Shown piece after piece: positions 36,870 to 46,599 of a stretch of 64,000 nucleotides of DNA. The stretch covers positions 291,685 through 355,684 of the forward strand of contig NZ_NPMS01000004.1 in NCBI RefSeq assembly GCF_002266285.1, read 5' to 3'. Both the position numbers and the translations under genes were made by a program. The notes beneath the pieces are model-generated. The model saw nothing but the letters and a program-made list of their open reading frames with translations. It was not told the DNA's origin and made no database searches. This stretch comes from Virgibacillus indicus (GTDB lineage: Bacteria; Bacillota; Bacilli; Bacillales; Amphibacillaceae). Each line of letters starts with the position of its first letter. Position 1 is the first letter of the stretch.

Positions 36870-37583
36870 TCACCTCTCTACTATAGAGACTTTAAATCTA
36901 TTATTTTTAATTTGAGATTCTAATTCCAAAAACTTATCCTTATTTACACGATGAAACTTCACGTAATCTCCTGTCTGAAAAAGAAATTCAGTTCGATCAA
37001 ACAGTCGGAGCGGTGTTTTCCCGATTATATTCCAGCCACCCGGTGATTCGACCGGATAAATTCCAGTCTGTTCATTAGCGATTCCTACGGCTCCAGCATA
37101 AATTTTTCCACGAGGTTCTTCCAGCCTTGGAGTCGCTATTCTTTTATCCAATCCAGCCAGATAGGGAAAACCCGGTAAAAACCCGATCATATAAATGAGA
37201 TACTCCTGATTTTGATGAATATCGATTACTTCATTTATTTCCAGTTGGCTGTGCTCTGCTACACGCTGCAGATCAGGAGCATACTCTCCACCGTATAATA
37301 CCGGAACCTGAATAATACGGCTTTTTATTTTTTCACTGGAAATCGGCACTTCATGCAAATCATACAGCTTTTTTATCAAGATGTGAAAGCTTACCTGCTT
37401 CGGCTGATAATAAACGGTTACAGAATTAAATGCAGGTACCCATTCAACAACTCCAGGTATGGAAGCTTCTTCAAGTTTTTTGCTATACATCTGAATGGCA
37501 GCATTTAATTCGTAAGAGACTTTTCCGGCAAAATTGACCTTGATTGCGGAGTCTCCAACTGCAATTGCAGTAATGCCCAACAT
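36870..37583 (-). CDS. pxpB: 5-oxoprolinase subunit PxpB
   Basis: PxpB (KipI) completes the PxpABC enzyme; in B. subtilis KipI also inhibits the sporulation kinase KinA. The product has about 237 residues, with YMIGFLPGFPYLAGLD near 137-152 and the AGAVGIANEQTGIYPVESPGGWNIIGKTP block. The start is one of three adjacent codons (ATG ATG TTG, 37586-37580) behind GGAGGTG; 37583 is chosen. Confidence 0.93.
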   Translation of the reverse strand: MLGITAIAVGDSAIKVNFAGKVSYELNAAIQMYSKKLEEASIPGVVEWVPAFNSVTVYYQPKQVSFHILIKKLYDLHEVPISSEKIKSRIIQVPVLYGGEYAPDLQRVAEHSQLEINEVIDIHQNQEYLIYMIGFLPGFPYLAGLDKRIATPRLEEPRGKIYAGAVGIANEQTGIYPVESPGGWNIIGKTPLRLFDRTEFLFQTGDYVKFHRVNKDKFLELESQIKNNRFKVSIVER

Positions 37584-37690
37584 CATCACCTCCGGGAAAT
37601 TCCCTGTTACTAGAATGATAGCATAGCTTATTGGCAAACATCGAGTAAAGGGGGAAGAGCTGTTAAATTCGATAGATATTCTAGGGGAAA

Positions 37691-38899
37691 TTAATCAAAC
37701 ACATACTTGTTCCGCCCTGCCCCCATACCAAACGACATTACCAGAAGAACCACAATAATTAGAGTGATAAGCGGTACAGTCCATGTATGTGTAATGTCGT
37801 ATAAATAACCAATAAACATTGGTCCAGCTGCAGCCAATACATATCCTAATGATTGCGCCATTCCAGATAATTCTGCTGCCTGTCTTGCACTTCTTGCCCG
37901 CATTCCTAAAAAAGTCAATGCTAAAGCAAAACATCCACTTAAGGTGATGCCGATTAAAATCGTACAAATTACCATAACGATGTACGAATTTCCAAAAAGG
38001 AGTCCACCATACCCGAATATAGCAAACAAACCCAATACGAGTACAATGCCACGCTGGGATTTGAATTTTTCAGCGATAATTGGAATGATAAAACTTACTG
38101 GCAATCCAATAATCTGCATGAATGATAGCATCCAACCCGCAGTAGCTATACTTACACCATAATTATGCAGAATTTCTGGCAGCCATGAAATAGTTACATA
38201 AAACAAAAAGGATTGCAGTCCCATAAAGCCAGCCACTTGCCAGGCAAGCGGAGACTTCCAAATGCGATTATCATTTGAACGAATGTAGTTAATTTTAACT
38301 GATTTATCCTTTTTATCCTTTTTAACTATATAGATCAAGATAAAGATTCCAATTATTGCAGGGATTGCCCAAACAACTAATGCCAGCTGCCAGCCGAGCC
38401 CTAGCCCCTTAGCAATTGGTATGCTCAAACCTGAAGCAGCAGAAGCAAAAATCCCCATGGAGGTTGAATAAATACTTGTCATCAGCGCAACCTTTGCAGG
38501 AAACTTTTCTTTTATCACTCCAGGTAATAGCACATTACAAATAGCGATACCCAGTCCGACAAACAATGTTCCAAGAAACAGAAATATTATAAAGGAAACG
38601 GAACGGACAGTAATGCCAAATAAAAGAAAAATTAATCCAAGAAGCATGATTCGTTCATTTGTAAATCTGTTAGCAAGTCTTGGAACAATTGGCGACATAA
38701 TAGCAAATGCAATAAGTGGCAGGCTTGTTAGGATACCGGCACTCCAATTGGATAAACCGAGATCGTCCCGAATTATTCCAATAAGCGGACCAACTGATGT
38801 AATAGAGGGACGCAAATTAAATGCCACAACTATAATTCCTGCAATTAGTAAAAAGCGATAGATTTGATTGGATCGATCGCTTGGTTGTTGAAGTTCCAC
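37691..38899 (-). CDS. CynX/NimT-type MFS transporter
   Basis: The 402-residue protein has 12 hydrophobic segments and the family opening FNLRPSITSVGPLIGIIRDDLGLSNWSAG. The GTG start (38899) follows AAAGGTGG. It lies 107 bp upstream of pxpB on the same strand, so it may import 5-oxoproline or a related acid for the cluster; that link is an inference from position only. Confidence 0.82.
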   Translation of the reverse strand: MELQQPSDRSNQIYRFLLIAGIIVVAFNLRPSITSVGPLIGIIRDDLGLSNWSAGILTSLPLIAFAIMSPIVPRLANRFTNERIMLLGLIFLLFGITVRSVSFIIFLFLGTLFVGLGIAICNVLLPGVIKEKFPAKVALMTSIYSTSMGIFASAASGLSIPIAKGLGLGWQLALVVWAIPAIIGIFILIYIVKKDKKDKSVKINYIRSNDNRIWKSPLAWQVAGFMGLQSFLFYVTISWLPEILHNYGVSIATAGWMLSFMQIIGLPVSFIIPIIAEKFKSQRGIVLVLGLFAIFGYGGLLFGNSYIVMVICTILIGITLSGCFALALTFLGMRARSARQAAELSGMAQSLGYVLAAAGPMFIGYLYDITHTWTVPLITLIIVVLLVMSFGMGAGRNKYVFD

Positions 38900-39096
38900 T
38901 TGTGTACCACCTTTCAAATCACTAGATTTAAATATAACATAGATGAAAGCAACTCGATTAAGAAATTTGATTGTGCATACTCTGCTCATGCTGAGAAAAA
39001 GCCTTAGCTTGTTGAGAGATACCTAATCATCTGCAGCTATGAAATGATTTTTGAGATAGTTATGACCTTCCTGCTGATTTATGGTATACTGTAGGC

Positions 39097-39231
39097 AGAA
39101 TGATGCATATACTAAAAAGACCACAGCGGCAACTGTGGTCATCCGATAAGCGGTTCCCCCAGGGGTTCGGCTATCCAGAGAATAGACCTTTCCTTTTCAA
39201 CTTTTCAGGGTTAATAGGGAGGTCTATTTTT
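39097..39231 (+). ncRNA. Putative antitoxin RNA of a type I toxin-antitoxin pair
   Basis: A promoter with ATGACC (39062-39067), 17 bp and an extended -10 TGGTATACT (TATACT at 39085-39090) starts a transcript of about 135 nt. It has a 5' hairpin (GACCACAGCGGCAACTGTGGTC) and ends at the hairpin AATAGACC...GGTCTATTTTTT (39181-39231). The toxin gene at 39224-39319 runs toward it, so the two RNAs overlap at their 3' ends, as in txpA/RatA of B. subtilis. Confidence 0.7.
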
Positions 39232-39319
39232 TATTGATCATTCGTGTTACGAGTGTCAGCAGTGCAATCAGAAATGTTCCAAATGCAAACAGCACCATAA
39301 AGATCTCATAAATGTCCAA
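39224..39319 (-). CDS. Holin-like toxin of a type I toxin-antitoxin pair
   Basis: The 31-codon frame starts with TTG (MDIYEIFMVLFAFGTFLIAL...) behind GAGGGGGTGATG and ends in RMINKK. A polar start of the type x-x-Y-E, one membrane helix (about 8-25) and a basic tail ending in KK fit the Hol-Tox family, to which TxpA, BsrG and BsrE belong. Such peptides damage the membrane when free of antitoxin. It overlaps the convergent RNA at 39097-39231. Confidence 0.82.
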   Translation of the reverse strand: MDIYEIFMVLFAFGTFLIALLTLVTRMINKK

Positions 39320-39494
39320 AAGGCATCACCCCCTCATATCCACAGCAGGGCTAGCCGACCAATCCCTAAAAGAACATTATCTACGCATAGTATATCATAA
39401 ATCCAGTAAATATTACCATAAAAACAGAACATTTGTTTTCATTTGGTTTTAAACGCAATAATTTGTTGAGCCTTTTAACCTACTCTCGTACATA

Positions 39495-39547
39495 CAAAAA
39501 AACTGCACCGCCAATTGCTGTAACTTCTACAATTGGGTGCAGTTTTT
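39495..39547 (-). terminator. Terminator of ltaS
   Basis: AAAAACTGCACCCAATTG pairs with CAATTGGCGGTGCAGTTTTT; a T run follows on the minus strand. Confidence 0.9.
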
Positions 39548-39563
39548 CTGTTTATATTCTTAC

Positions 39564-41507
39564 TTATTCTTCCTTGCCTTTTTCTTCTTCTTTCATATAG
39601 AAATAATCACTTTCATCAACAGGTTCCCATTCCTCATTCGGTGTATAGAAACGAAGCAGGTCACCGTACAATACTTCATCTGAAAGCTCCAGTTCTCGCA
39701 TAACTGTTTCTTTCATATCGAGCATTTCCTGAGTTGGTTCTTTGATTGCCTCTTTTGTTTCATTATCATAGAAAGTCCCATTAATGGAACTGTACTTTTC
39801 TGTCATAAAATCCCCACTGCGGAACGGAACAAATTCCTTGTGATCTTCAGAAAACATGTCAGTACCAAAAAGAATATAGTCTTTTGCATCAATTCCCATC
39901 AGATGCAATAATGTCGGCATAACATCCACCATACCACTGTATTCATGATTTGTACCCTGTCCCTCTACACCTGGAACACGAATCATAAATGGCACACGCT
40001 GCAATTCTGCATTTTTCAGCGGAGTAATTTCTTCACCAGTAATTTCCGCCATGGCACGATTATGATTTTCAGAGATACCATAATGGTCCCCATAAATCAT
40101 GATAATGGAATCTTCGTATAGTCCAGCTTCTTTCAGGTCAGTAAAGAATTGTTCGAGAGACTCATCCAAATAACGTGCTGTCTGGAAATAACGGTCTACA
40201 GAACCATCACCCGTCTCAGCCGGTGCTATACTAGCATCCTCTTCATCTATTAAATATGGATGATGGTGTGTCAATGTCATCATGTGAGCATAAAATGGCT
40301 GTTCCATTTCTTTCAGTAAAGGAATTGACTCCTCAAAGAATGGCTTATCCTTTAAGCCATAGTTAATGACATTTTCCTCACTCATATCATAAAAATCCTC
40401 GTGATAAAACTCGTTTATACCAAGATGTTTATAAACCTCATCACGGTTCCAGAATGATTTTCCATCACCATGGAATACCCCGCTGGTATAACCCTGCTGC
40501 TGGTCCAAAATAGCCGGCAGTGCCTGATACGTGTTATCACCTTTCGTTGAAAAGGCCGATCCCTGTGGCAAGCCATATAGGGACGTATCCATAATCAATT
40601 CAGCGTCAGCTGTTTTTCCTTGCTCTGTTTGATGGAAAAAGTTATCAAAATACGTGAAATTCTTACTTTCATCATTTACCAATGAATTAAGAAATGGTGT
40701 TACTTCTTCGCCATGAAGCTCGTAATCTATTAGAAATGACTGAAAGGACTCCAAATGTATCTTAATAATATTTTTCCCTTCACCTTTACCAAAAAGCTCC
40801 GGATTCGGTTCTGCATATTTGGATTTTGTATAGTTCTCCACTTCTGTAATATCACTGCTGTCAGCTAATACACGCTGTGTTGATGTTTTTGCACTTTGAA
40901 TGCCATCATAAATCATAAAATTAAATGCACCAAGATATTTCACCAGATAATTGCGGTCAAATGTACGTTCAAGCAGCTGTGGACGATCCGCTTCTGCCAG
41001 CCCTAAATTAATTGCAAATGCAAGGACACCAGCAGCCAAAATCGTTAATGGCTTACGGAACTGCAAACGTTCCAGTGACCAGTTAGACTTCATCTTAATA
41101 AACAGTACAATTAAAAAGATAATATCAAGTGTATAGAACAGATCACTCATGATAGTCAAATCAGCAATGCTGCCACCAAGACTTCCGAAATTATCTGTCT
41201 GCATCATAGTTGCAATCGTAATAAAGTCTGTATTAAAACGATAAAATACAACATTCGCATATAGGATAAAGCTTAAAATAATATCAATCGCAATAATCCA
41301 TATACCTGCTTTTCTTCCCCTTGCAAATAGTGCGATTCCCAAAAATATCAACCCGGAGCTGAGAGGATTAAAGAATAATAGAAATTCCTGCAATGCTCCA
41401 CTAACACCAAGGTTAAATTCGGTTTTATATATAACATATGTTTTTATCCAAAATAGAAATACAGCGATCGCGAAGAACCCCATCTTCGTTGAGAATAATT
41501 TCTTCAC
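39564..41507 (-). CDS. ltaS: Lipoteichoic acid synthase family protein
   Basis: LtaS polymerises glycerol phosphate from phosphatidylglycerol on the outer face of the membrane. The 647-residue protein has five N-terminal membrane segments (to about residue 185) and an extracellular sulfatase-type domain with the catalytic Thr in EQGKTADAELI, the metal site SSLYG-like DTSLYGLPQGSAF and the late IYGDHYGISENHN motif. The GTG at 41507 follows GAGGTGAAG. Bacillus has several paralogues (LtaS, YfnI, YqgS, YvgJ); which one this equals is not decided. Confidence 0.93.
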   Translation of the reverse strand: MKKLFSTKMGFFAIAVFLFWIKTYVIYKTEFNLGVSGALQEFLLFFNPLSSGLIFLGIALFARGRKAGIWIIAIDIILSFILYANVVFYRFNTDFITIATMMQTDNFGSLGGSIADLTIMSDLFYTLDIIFLIVLFIKMKSNWSLERLQFRKPLTILAAGVLAFAINLGLAEADRPQLLERTFDRNYLVKYLGAFNFMIYDGIQSAKTSTQRVLADSSDITEVENYTKSKYAEPNPELFGKGEGKNIIKIHLESFQSFLIDYELHGEEVTPFLNSLVNDESKNFTYFDNFFHQTEQGKTADAELIMDTSLYGLPQGSAFSTKGDNTYQALPAILDQQQGYTSGVFHGDGKSFWNRDEVYKHLGINEFYHEDFYDMSEENVINYGLKDKPFFEESIPLLKEMEQPFYAHMMTLTHHHPYLIDEEDASIAPAETGDGSVDRYFQTARYLDESLEQFFTDLKEAGLYEDSIIMIYGDHYGISENHNRAMAEITGEEITPLKNAELQRVPFMIRVPGVEGQGTNHEYSGMVDVMPTLLHLMGIDAKDYILFGTDMFSEDHKEFVPFRSGDFMTEKYSSINGTFYDNETKEAIKEPTQEMLDMKETVMRELELSDEVLYGDLLRFYTPNEEWEPVDESDYFYMKEEEKGKEE

Positions 41508-41535
41508 TTTCTTCACCTCATAATTAACACATTTA

Positions 41536-41635
41536 TTTTTATACTGATATGAAAGTATAATTTTACAAGGAAATCAGTATAAGTGCAACTAAAGCTTTCG
41601 CTATTAAAGCTTGGCGATAAGCTAAGTTTTCTAAT
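41536..41635. repeat. Interspersed intergenic repeat, family A, copy 2
   Basis: This is the inverted counterpart of 2516-2671: CTTGGCGATAAGCTAAGTTTTC, CTAAAGCTTTCGCTATTAAAG and AGGAAATCAGTATAAGTGC all match its complement. It lacks the two inner hairpins of the first copy. It lies just upstream of ltaS. Confidence 0.75.
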
Positions 41636-41774
41636 AACGATTTCTTAGTATACAGCAAAGGTTAGCAGAAAGTCAAAGCTTTTTTTGTTTCATAGACAAA
41701 TAGGGTTCATAGTAATATATTCCATTCGTTAAATGATTTATAAGCCAGAGCTTTTATCCTAGTTCACTATAATT

Positions 41775-43469
41775 TTACAGTTTAAACTGTCTAATTAGTC
41801 CATTTAATTCTTCTGCCAATCCTGCAAGCTGTTCTGAGCTTGCTGCAACTTCTTCCATAGAACTTGTTGTTTGTTCAGAAGATGCTGATGTTTCTTCCAC
41901 ACCTGCAGCGGCTTCTTCCGAAATGGATGCGATATCCTCGATTGAGCCACTCATTTCCTGGCTGCCTGCTGCTATTTCTTCCAGATTCTCAGATATTACC
42001 TTGATACGTTCATTCATTTTCTCCATTGCTTGTTTAATACCATCAAAAGTTTCACTCGTAGTCTTTATCTGATTCGTGCCTTCTACTACTTCCTTGTAGC
42101 CATTTTTCAGGGATTCCGTTATATTGCTCGATTCACTTTGGATATTATCAACAATACCCGTTATATCTGTGACTGAAACAGAAACCTGTTCGGCGAGTTT
42201 CCTTACTTCGTCAGCAACCACGGAGAATCCTCTGCCATGCTCTCCAGCTCGTGCAGCTTCGATGGCAGCATTCAAAGCCAGCAGATTGGTTTGATCTGCT
42301 ATTTCCTGGATAACCAACACTAACTGTGAGATGTTTTTAGTTTGCTGTTCCATTCCTTGAACTTTATTAACTGCTTCCTCAACAATCTGATCAATCTTAT
42401 TCATTTGTTCAGAGGATGCTGTCATTAAATGACTTCCCCTGTTAGTCATATGCAATACTTCCTCAGATGATTGATGAATTTGTTCCCCATTTTCATTTGT
42501 TGACTGAACTCTTTCCGAAAAACTTCCAATAATAGATGCTAAGTTACTCGCATTATTAGCCTGAGATTCTGCACCGCTTGAAAGCTCCTGCATTGTACTT
42601 GCAACCTGCTGTGAGCCAGCCTTTACCTCATTTGCAGATTGTGTCAGTTCTTCACTGTGGCTGGTGACCGTTTCTGATACTGTATGGATCTGATTTAATA
42701 AATTTCTTGTGTTATTGGACATTTCATTAGTAGCGTAAATCAATTGACTTATCTCATCCGATGATTTTGTCTGAAGCGGTTCACTGCTCATATCACCACT
42801 GGCTATTAATTTCATTCGCTGCATTACCTTGATAATCGGCTTGGTAATGCTCCTTGAGGTAATAGAAGTTGCTGCAATACCTAAAATTAATGCAAGTACT
42901 GTAATAATTATTCCGAAAATCACATTGTTTTCTCCATTTGAAACAATTTGCTGTCCCATATCATTAATTATATTTTCACGTTTATCAGCTAATTCATTGA
43001 AATCTGCTGTGATCTCTTCAGTGAGGGGTCTTACAAATAATGACATAACTTCCATTGCTCTGTCTTCATTCCCGCTTTCGTATGCTTCTATCACATCATC
43101 AGTAAAATGCCCCCATTCTACTTTCTTCTCAATGATTGCCTGTACTTCTTCAGAATCATTTAACTCGAGTACACGATTTTCAAGTTCTATTGCTTTATCT
43201 ACTCCATTATCAAATTGTTCTTTCATCAGGGAATCTCCAAATAATAAATAGCCTCGTAAAAGAGAGGTTCGTTCAATCATATTCTTTGCTATATTCTGGT
43301 CTGCACTTAATAATTCAAGTTGCTCCTCCATCATTTCTTCTACTTGCTTATTTGTTTGATTAATACCAACAATATTTATAGCTGATAAAAGAATAAGCAA
43401 AAGCAATACGATAGAAAATCCGAAAACAATTTTAGTTTTTATACTTTTCAATGTGATTCGTTTCTTCAA
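41775..43469 (-). CDS. Methyl-accepting chemotaxis protein
   Basis: The 564-residue receptor has an N-terminal membrane helix (about 13-35), an extracellular four-helix sensor (about 36-185), a second membrane helix (about 188-210), a HAMP domain and the signaling domain with the highly conserved [39 protein letters not shown] hairpin. The TTG start at 43469 follows AGAGGTG. A sigma-D-like -10 about 90 bp upstream would link it to motility. The ligand is unknown. Confidence 0.95.
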   Translation of the reverse strand: MKKRITLKSIKTKIVFGFSIVLLLLILLSAINIVGINQTNKQVEEMMEEQLELLSADQNIAKNMIERTSLLRGYLLFGDSLMKEQFDNGVDKAIELENRVLELNDSEEVQAIIEKKVEWGHFTDDVIEAYESGNEDRAMEVMSLFVRPLTEEITADFNELADKRENIINDMGQQIVSNGENNVIFGIIITVLALILGIAATSITSRSITKPIIKVMQRMKLIASGDMSSEPLQTKSSDEISQLIYATNEMSNNTRNLLNQIHTVSETVTSHSEELTQSANEVKAGSQQVASTMQELSSGAESQANNASNLASIIGSFSERVQSTNENGEQIHQSSEEVLHMTNRGSHLMTASSEQMNKIDQIVEEAVNKVQGMEQQTKNISQLVLVIQEIADQTNLLALNAAIEAARAGEHGRGFSVVADEVRKLAEQVSVSVTDITGIVDNIQSESSNITESLKNGYKEVVEGTNQIKTTSETFDGIKQAMEKMNERIKVISENLEEIAAGSQEMSGSIEDIASISEEAAAGVEETSASSEQTTSSMEEVAASSEQLAGLAEELNGLIRQFKL

Positions 43470-43557
43470 TTTGCGCACCTCTGTTTTTATATTTATGAAA
43501 TACGTACAGGAGACTAAAACAATCAAGTTCCCCTTTGGTTGTATGTACCTATCTTGT

Positions 43558-43565
43558 TTATCGGT
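43558..43565 (-). promoter_or_regulatory. Possible sigma-D -10 element of the chemoreceptor gene
   Basis: Minus-strand ACCGATAA resembles GCCGATAA. No TAAA lies 15 bp upstream, so this is a weak candidate supported mainly by the gene's function. Confidence 0.3.
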
Positions 43566-43657
43566 TGGATTCTGTACTTATGAAGTTAATAGGGAAAAGC
43601 AGAAATATTTAGTTAATTCCTTTGACATGAACACAATTGATAATATATTTTAGAGCA

Positions 43658-43684
43658 AAAAAAATAAGCCTGCTTGTGCACGCT
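43658..43684 (-). terminator. Terminator of the 84-codon gene
   Basis: AAGCGTGC and GCAGGCTT close an ACAA loop with one mismatch and are followed by eight T on the minus strand. It abuts the stop codon of the gene at 43685. Confidence 0.7.
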
Positions 43685-43939
43685 TTAGTTCATAATACTC
43701 TGTACGATTAAATTATTCGTTCCTTTTTCCTGATGGCATTCCATCAATATTGCTAACTGATTATCCAGGTTTTTAACATTTTGTTCTAAACCATTTATAT
43801 CAAGTTCTACATTATTTGCTTTATTTTCCAGTAGTGTATACAGTTCATCAATTTGATGGCTTTTTATCTGTACGTCTTTCAAATCTTCCAGTAATAGTGT
43901 AATAGCATGCAACAGATCTTCCATCATTTCCTTGGTCAA
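43685..43939 (-). CDS. Small coiled-coil protein of unknown function
   Basis: An 84-codon frame starts with TTG (MTKEMMEDLLHAITLLLEDL) after AAAGGGGGG and ends at a terminator. Nearly the whole protein is predicted to be helical with heptad-like leucine spacing (about 1-65), followed by a short tail. No membrane segment is seen. It lies between the ureohydrolase and chemoreceptor genes, alone. I do not recognise the family. Confidence 0.65.
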   Translation of the reverse strand: MTKEMMEDLLHAITLLLEDLKDVQIKSHQIDELYTLLENKANNVELDINGLEQNVKNLDNQLAILMECHQEKGTNNLIVQSIMN

Positions 43940-44077
43940 TCTGTTCCCCCCTTTACATATCTGTAAATCAACTGTAACATTCACAAATTTTTTGAACAAG
44001 TGTCATTAGAAGGATATTCTGAATTCAAAATAGGTAAAAGTATCTGCAGTAAATCCGGGATGAATTTATGTACATAC

Positions 44078-44109
44078 AAAACCGCCGCCCAACAGGGGCA
44101 GCGGTCGTA
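44078..44109 (-). terminator. Terminator of the putP-ureohydrolase operon
   Basis: ACCGCTGCCC and GGGCGGCGGT pair around a short loop and are followed by TTTTG on the minus strand. Confidence 0.75.
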
Positions 44110-44123
44110 TAATGGAACTCGTT

Positions 44124-45080
44124 TTATTTTTTATTTTCTCTTAAAATATTCCCGGCCAGTGCGTATAGCACAGCATAAGTTACAAAGTGGGATGAATTAT
44201 CATTGGTATCCTGCTGCGGATAAACCTCCACATAATCCATACCGCGGATGCCAAGCTGTGAAAACTCAAGTATAAGTTCAAGCAGTTCATAGGAAGTCAA
44301 TCCATTTCCATCTACAGGTCCACCAGGGTTAAACGCAAAATCCAGTACATCGCTGCAAATACTTAAGTAAACTGCTTCCGTTCCCTCGCTGGCAATAGAA
44401 TAAGCATGACGTGCAAGCTCTGTAAGATCATTGGCTGATTTTCGAATATCCCTTACAGAAATTGTAGTTGCTCCAACTTCATTAGCATATTTTCCTGTTT
44501 CCGGAGCATTACGCGGACCATGAATTCCCATGTGAACAATACTCTCGTTCCGCACATGCTCACTTTCATAAATCCGGTGGAACGGGGTGCTTCTCGCATA
44601 TAAATCACCCTCATATTCCTTGTAATTATCATAATGGGCATCAAGATGAATGATCCCCACTTTCCCTTCTACTTCCTCACTCAATGCTTTTACGATTGGA
44701 TAGGTAATGCCGTGATCTCCACCGAATGCAACAGGGAATTTCCCTGTTTTCCACACATCTCCGGCAAAATTTTGAATCCGGTTCATTGTTTCAATTGTAT
44801 CTGCTGGAACGACATCCACATCACCAAGATCGCCAATCTTATAGTGACTGAGCACATCCATATGGTTAAGTTCTGGTAAATAACCGGAATAACGGGCAGA
44901 GTTTAAGCGGATAACCTTTGGCCCCAGTTCACAGCCGGTATAATCCCCCCAGGTCACTGATCCTTCCCATGGCACTCCATAAATCAGTACATCTCTGTCA
45001 TTTGCGCTGCCATCACTTAGTTTTACTTTTTTTCCTCCCATAAAACAAGGTGTGTTTCCATATAACTTTTCCTGACTCAT
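44124..45080 (-). CDS. Ureohydrolase (arginase/agmatinase family) with an altered metal site
   Basis: The family hydrolyses guanidino or formimino groups (arginine, agmatine, guanidinobutyrate, formiminoglutamate) with a two-metal centre. The 318-residue protein keeps GGDHGIT (His123), HLDAHYD (Asp147, His149, Asp151), Asp244 and Asp247. In the second motif, normally S-x-D-x-D, it reads S-I-C-S-D, so the first metal-ligand Asp is Cys242, and the following Pro of LDP is Phe. The symporter gene lies 19 bp upstream, which suggests that the substrate is imported by it. I cannot name the substrate. Confidence 0.85.
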   Translation of the reverse strand: MSQEKLYGNTPCFMGGKKVKLSDGSANDRDVLIYGVPWEGSVTWGDYTGCELGPKVIRLNSARYSGYLPELNHMDVLSHYKIGDLGDVDVVPADTIETMNRIQNFAGDVWKTGKFPVAFGGDHGITYPIVKALSEEVEGKVGIIHLDAHYDNYKEYEGDLYARSTPFHRIYESEHVRNESIVHMGIHGPRNAPETGKYANEVGATTISVRDIRKSANDLTELARHAYSIASEGTEAVYLSICSDVLDFAFNPGGPVDGNGLTSYELLELILEFSQLGIRGMDYVEVYPQQDTNDNSSHFVTYAVLYALAGNILRENKK

Positions 45081-45099
45081 GCTGTATCAACTCCTAAAC

Positions 45100-46599
45100 T
45101 TATTTTACCCCGGCAACTTTATCGTATTCTTCCAGAATTTCTTTTGAAGGACCTTTTCCAATCAGGCTAAATACTATAATCGCAATGCTCGATAACACAA
45201 ATCCTGGAACCATTTCATACAGTGCCGAGCCTGTTAATGGCCATAGAAATATGGTTACTCCACCAACAATTATTCCTGCTAAAAGCCCATTTCGGGAAGT
45301 TTTCCTCCAAAATAGCGAAAACAAAATTGGTGGTCCAAATGTGGCACCAAACCCAGCCCAAGCGTAACTTACAAGATCAAGTACGGAGCTCGTTTCATTC
45401 CATGCGATCATTACAGCGATAAGCGCAATCAATAATACGGATACCCGGCCAACCCAAACCAATTCCTTATCACTGGCTTTTTTGCGGAAATATCTTCGGT
45501 AAAAGTCCTCTGACAATGCACTAGAAGATACGAGTAGCTGTGAGTCTACTGTACTCATAATAGCTGCTAATACAGCTGCAAGCAAAAATCCGGCAACCCA
45601 GGGATCATAAACAAACTGAACCAATTGGATAAACACCTGCTCGGAATCTGCTAATGGCTGATCAAAGGTCACGATCCCTAACATCCCGACAATCAATGCA
45701 CCGTAGAGTGGAATGACAAGTCCCAATGTTACATTGATCAGACGTGCTTTTCGAACTTCTTTATGAGAGCGAATCGCCATAAATCTTACCAGTATATGTG
45801 GTTGCCCGAAATAACCAAGTCCCCAAGCAAGCGCAGAAATAATTCCCACTGCCCCAATTGCACCTGCAGGTTCCCATAGAATTCCTCCAGCCTGATCGTA
45901 GCTGGTTGCTGCAAAACCATCAACCAGACTTGGACTGATTGAACCAAGCTGATTAAATAGTTCTCCGAATCCTCCTATTTTAATCAACCCATAAACCGAG
46001 GTAAATAATAAGGCTGCTGACATTAAGGCCGCTTGAATGAAGTCTGTATAACTTACCGCCAGGAAACCACCCAGGAAAGTATATGCAACAATAATAATTG
46101 CACCAATAACTAATGCCGTATGATATTCAATTTCAAAAGTGCCCTGGAAAAGCTTTGCGCCGGCAACAAGACCTGATGCGGTATAAAATAAGAAAAAGGC
46201 TAAAATAAATAGTGCAGATATAACGCGTAATAAATGTGAATTATCCCGATAACGATTTTCAAAGAACTGTGGAAGTGTTATCGAATCATTCGTGTACTCT
46301 GTATAAATTCGAAGCCGCTTTGCAACATATTGCCAGTTAATCATAGCCCCAATTGCCAAACCAACTGCAATCCACAAGCTCCACTGACCAAATCCAGCCG
46401 CATAAGCAGCACCTGGCAAGCCAATTAGGAGCCAACCACTAAAGTCACTGGCTGATGCTGAAAATGCTGTCACCCAGCTATTTAATTTACGGCCGCCAAG
46501 GACATAATCAGACAATGTATTTGTCATCCGGTATGTAATGATCCCAATAACAATCATTACGATTAAGTAAGCTGCAAAGGTTATTAACGTTGGATCCAT
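45100..46599 (-). CDS. putP: Sodium:solute symporter, PutP-like
   Basis: The 499-residue protein has about 13 membrane segments and the SSS family pattern closest to proline permeases: SDYVLGGRKLNSWVTAFSAS, ASDFSGWLLIGLPGAAYAAG near 50-70, WGLGYFGQPHILVRFMAI, and AAIMSTVDSQLLVSSSAL with sodium-binding Ser/Thr residues. Its ATG overlaps the stop of a 36-codon membrane peptide gene (TGATG). Because a ureohydrolase gene follows, the true substrate may be a guanidino or imidazole-derived compound and not proline. Confidence 0.9.
   Translation of the reverse strand: MDPTLITFAAYLIVMIVIGIITYRMTNTLSDYVLGGRKLNSWVTAFSASASDFSGWLLIGLPGAAYAAGFGQWSLWIAVGLAIGAMINWQYVAKRLRIYTEYTNDSITLPQFFENRYRDNSHLLRVISALFILAFFLFYTASGLVAGAKLFQGTFEIEYHTALVIGAIIIVAYTFLGGFLAVSYTDFIQAALMSAALLFTSVYGLIKIGGFGELFNQLGSISPSLVDGFAATSYDQAGGILWEPAGAIGAVGIISALAWGLGYFGQPHILVRFMAIRSHKEVRKARLINVTLGLVIPLYGALIVGMLGIVTFDQPLADSEQVFIQLVQFVYDPWVAGFLLAAVLAAIMSTVDSQLLVSSSALSEDFYRRYFRKKASDKELVWVGRVSVLLIALIAVMIAWNETSSVLDLVSYAWAGFGATFGPPILFSLFWRKTSRNGLLAGIIVGGVTIFLWPLTGSALYEMVPGFVLSSIAIIVFSLIGKGPSKEILEEYDKVAGVK

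Noticed and set aside
39097..39231. Riboswitch or T-box for a downstream plus-strand gene
   Set aside because: No plus-strand gene follows; the terminator overlaps the toxin gene end, which fits an antitoxin RNA better.
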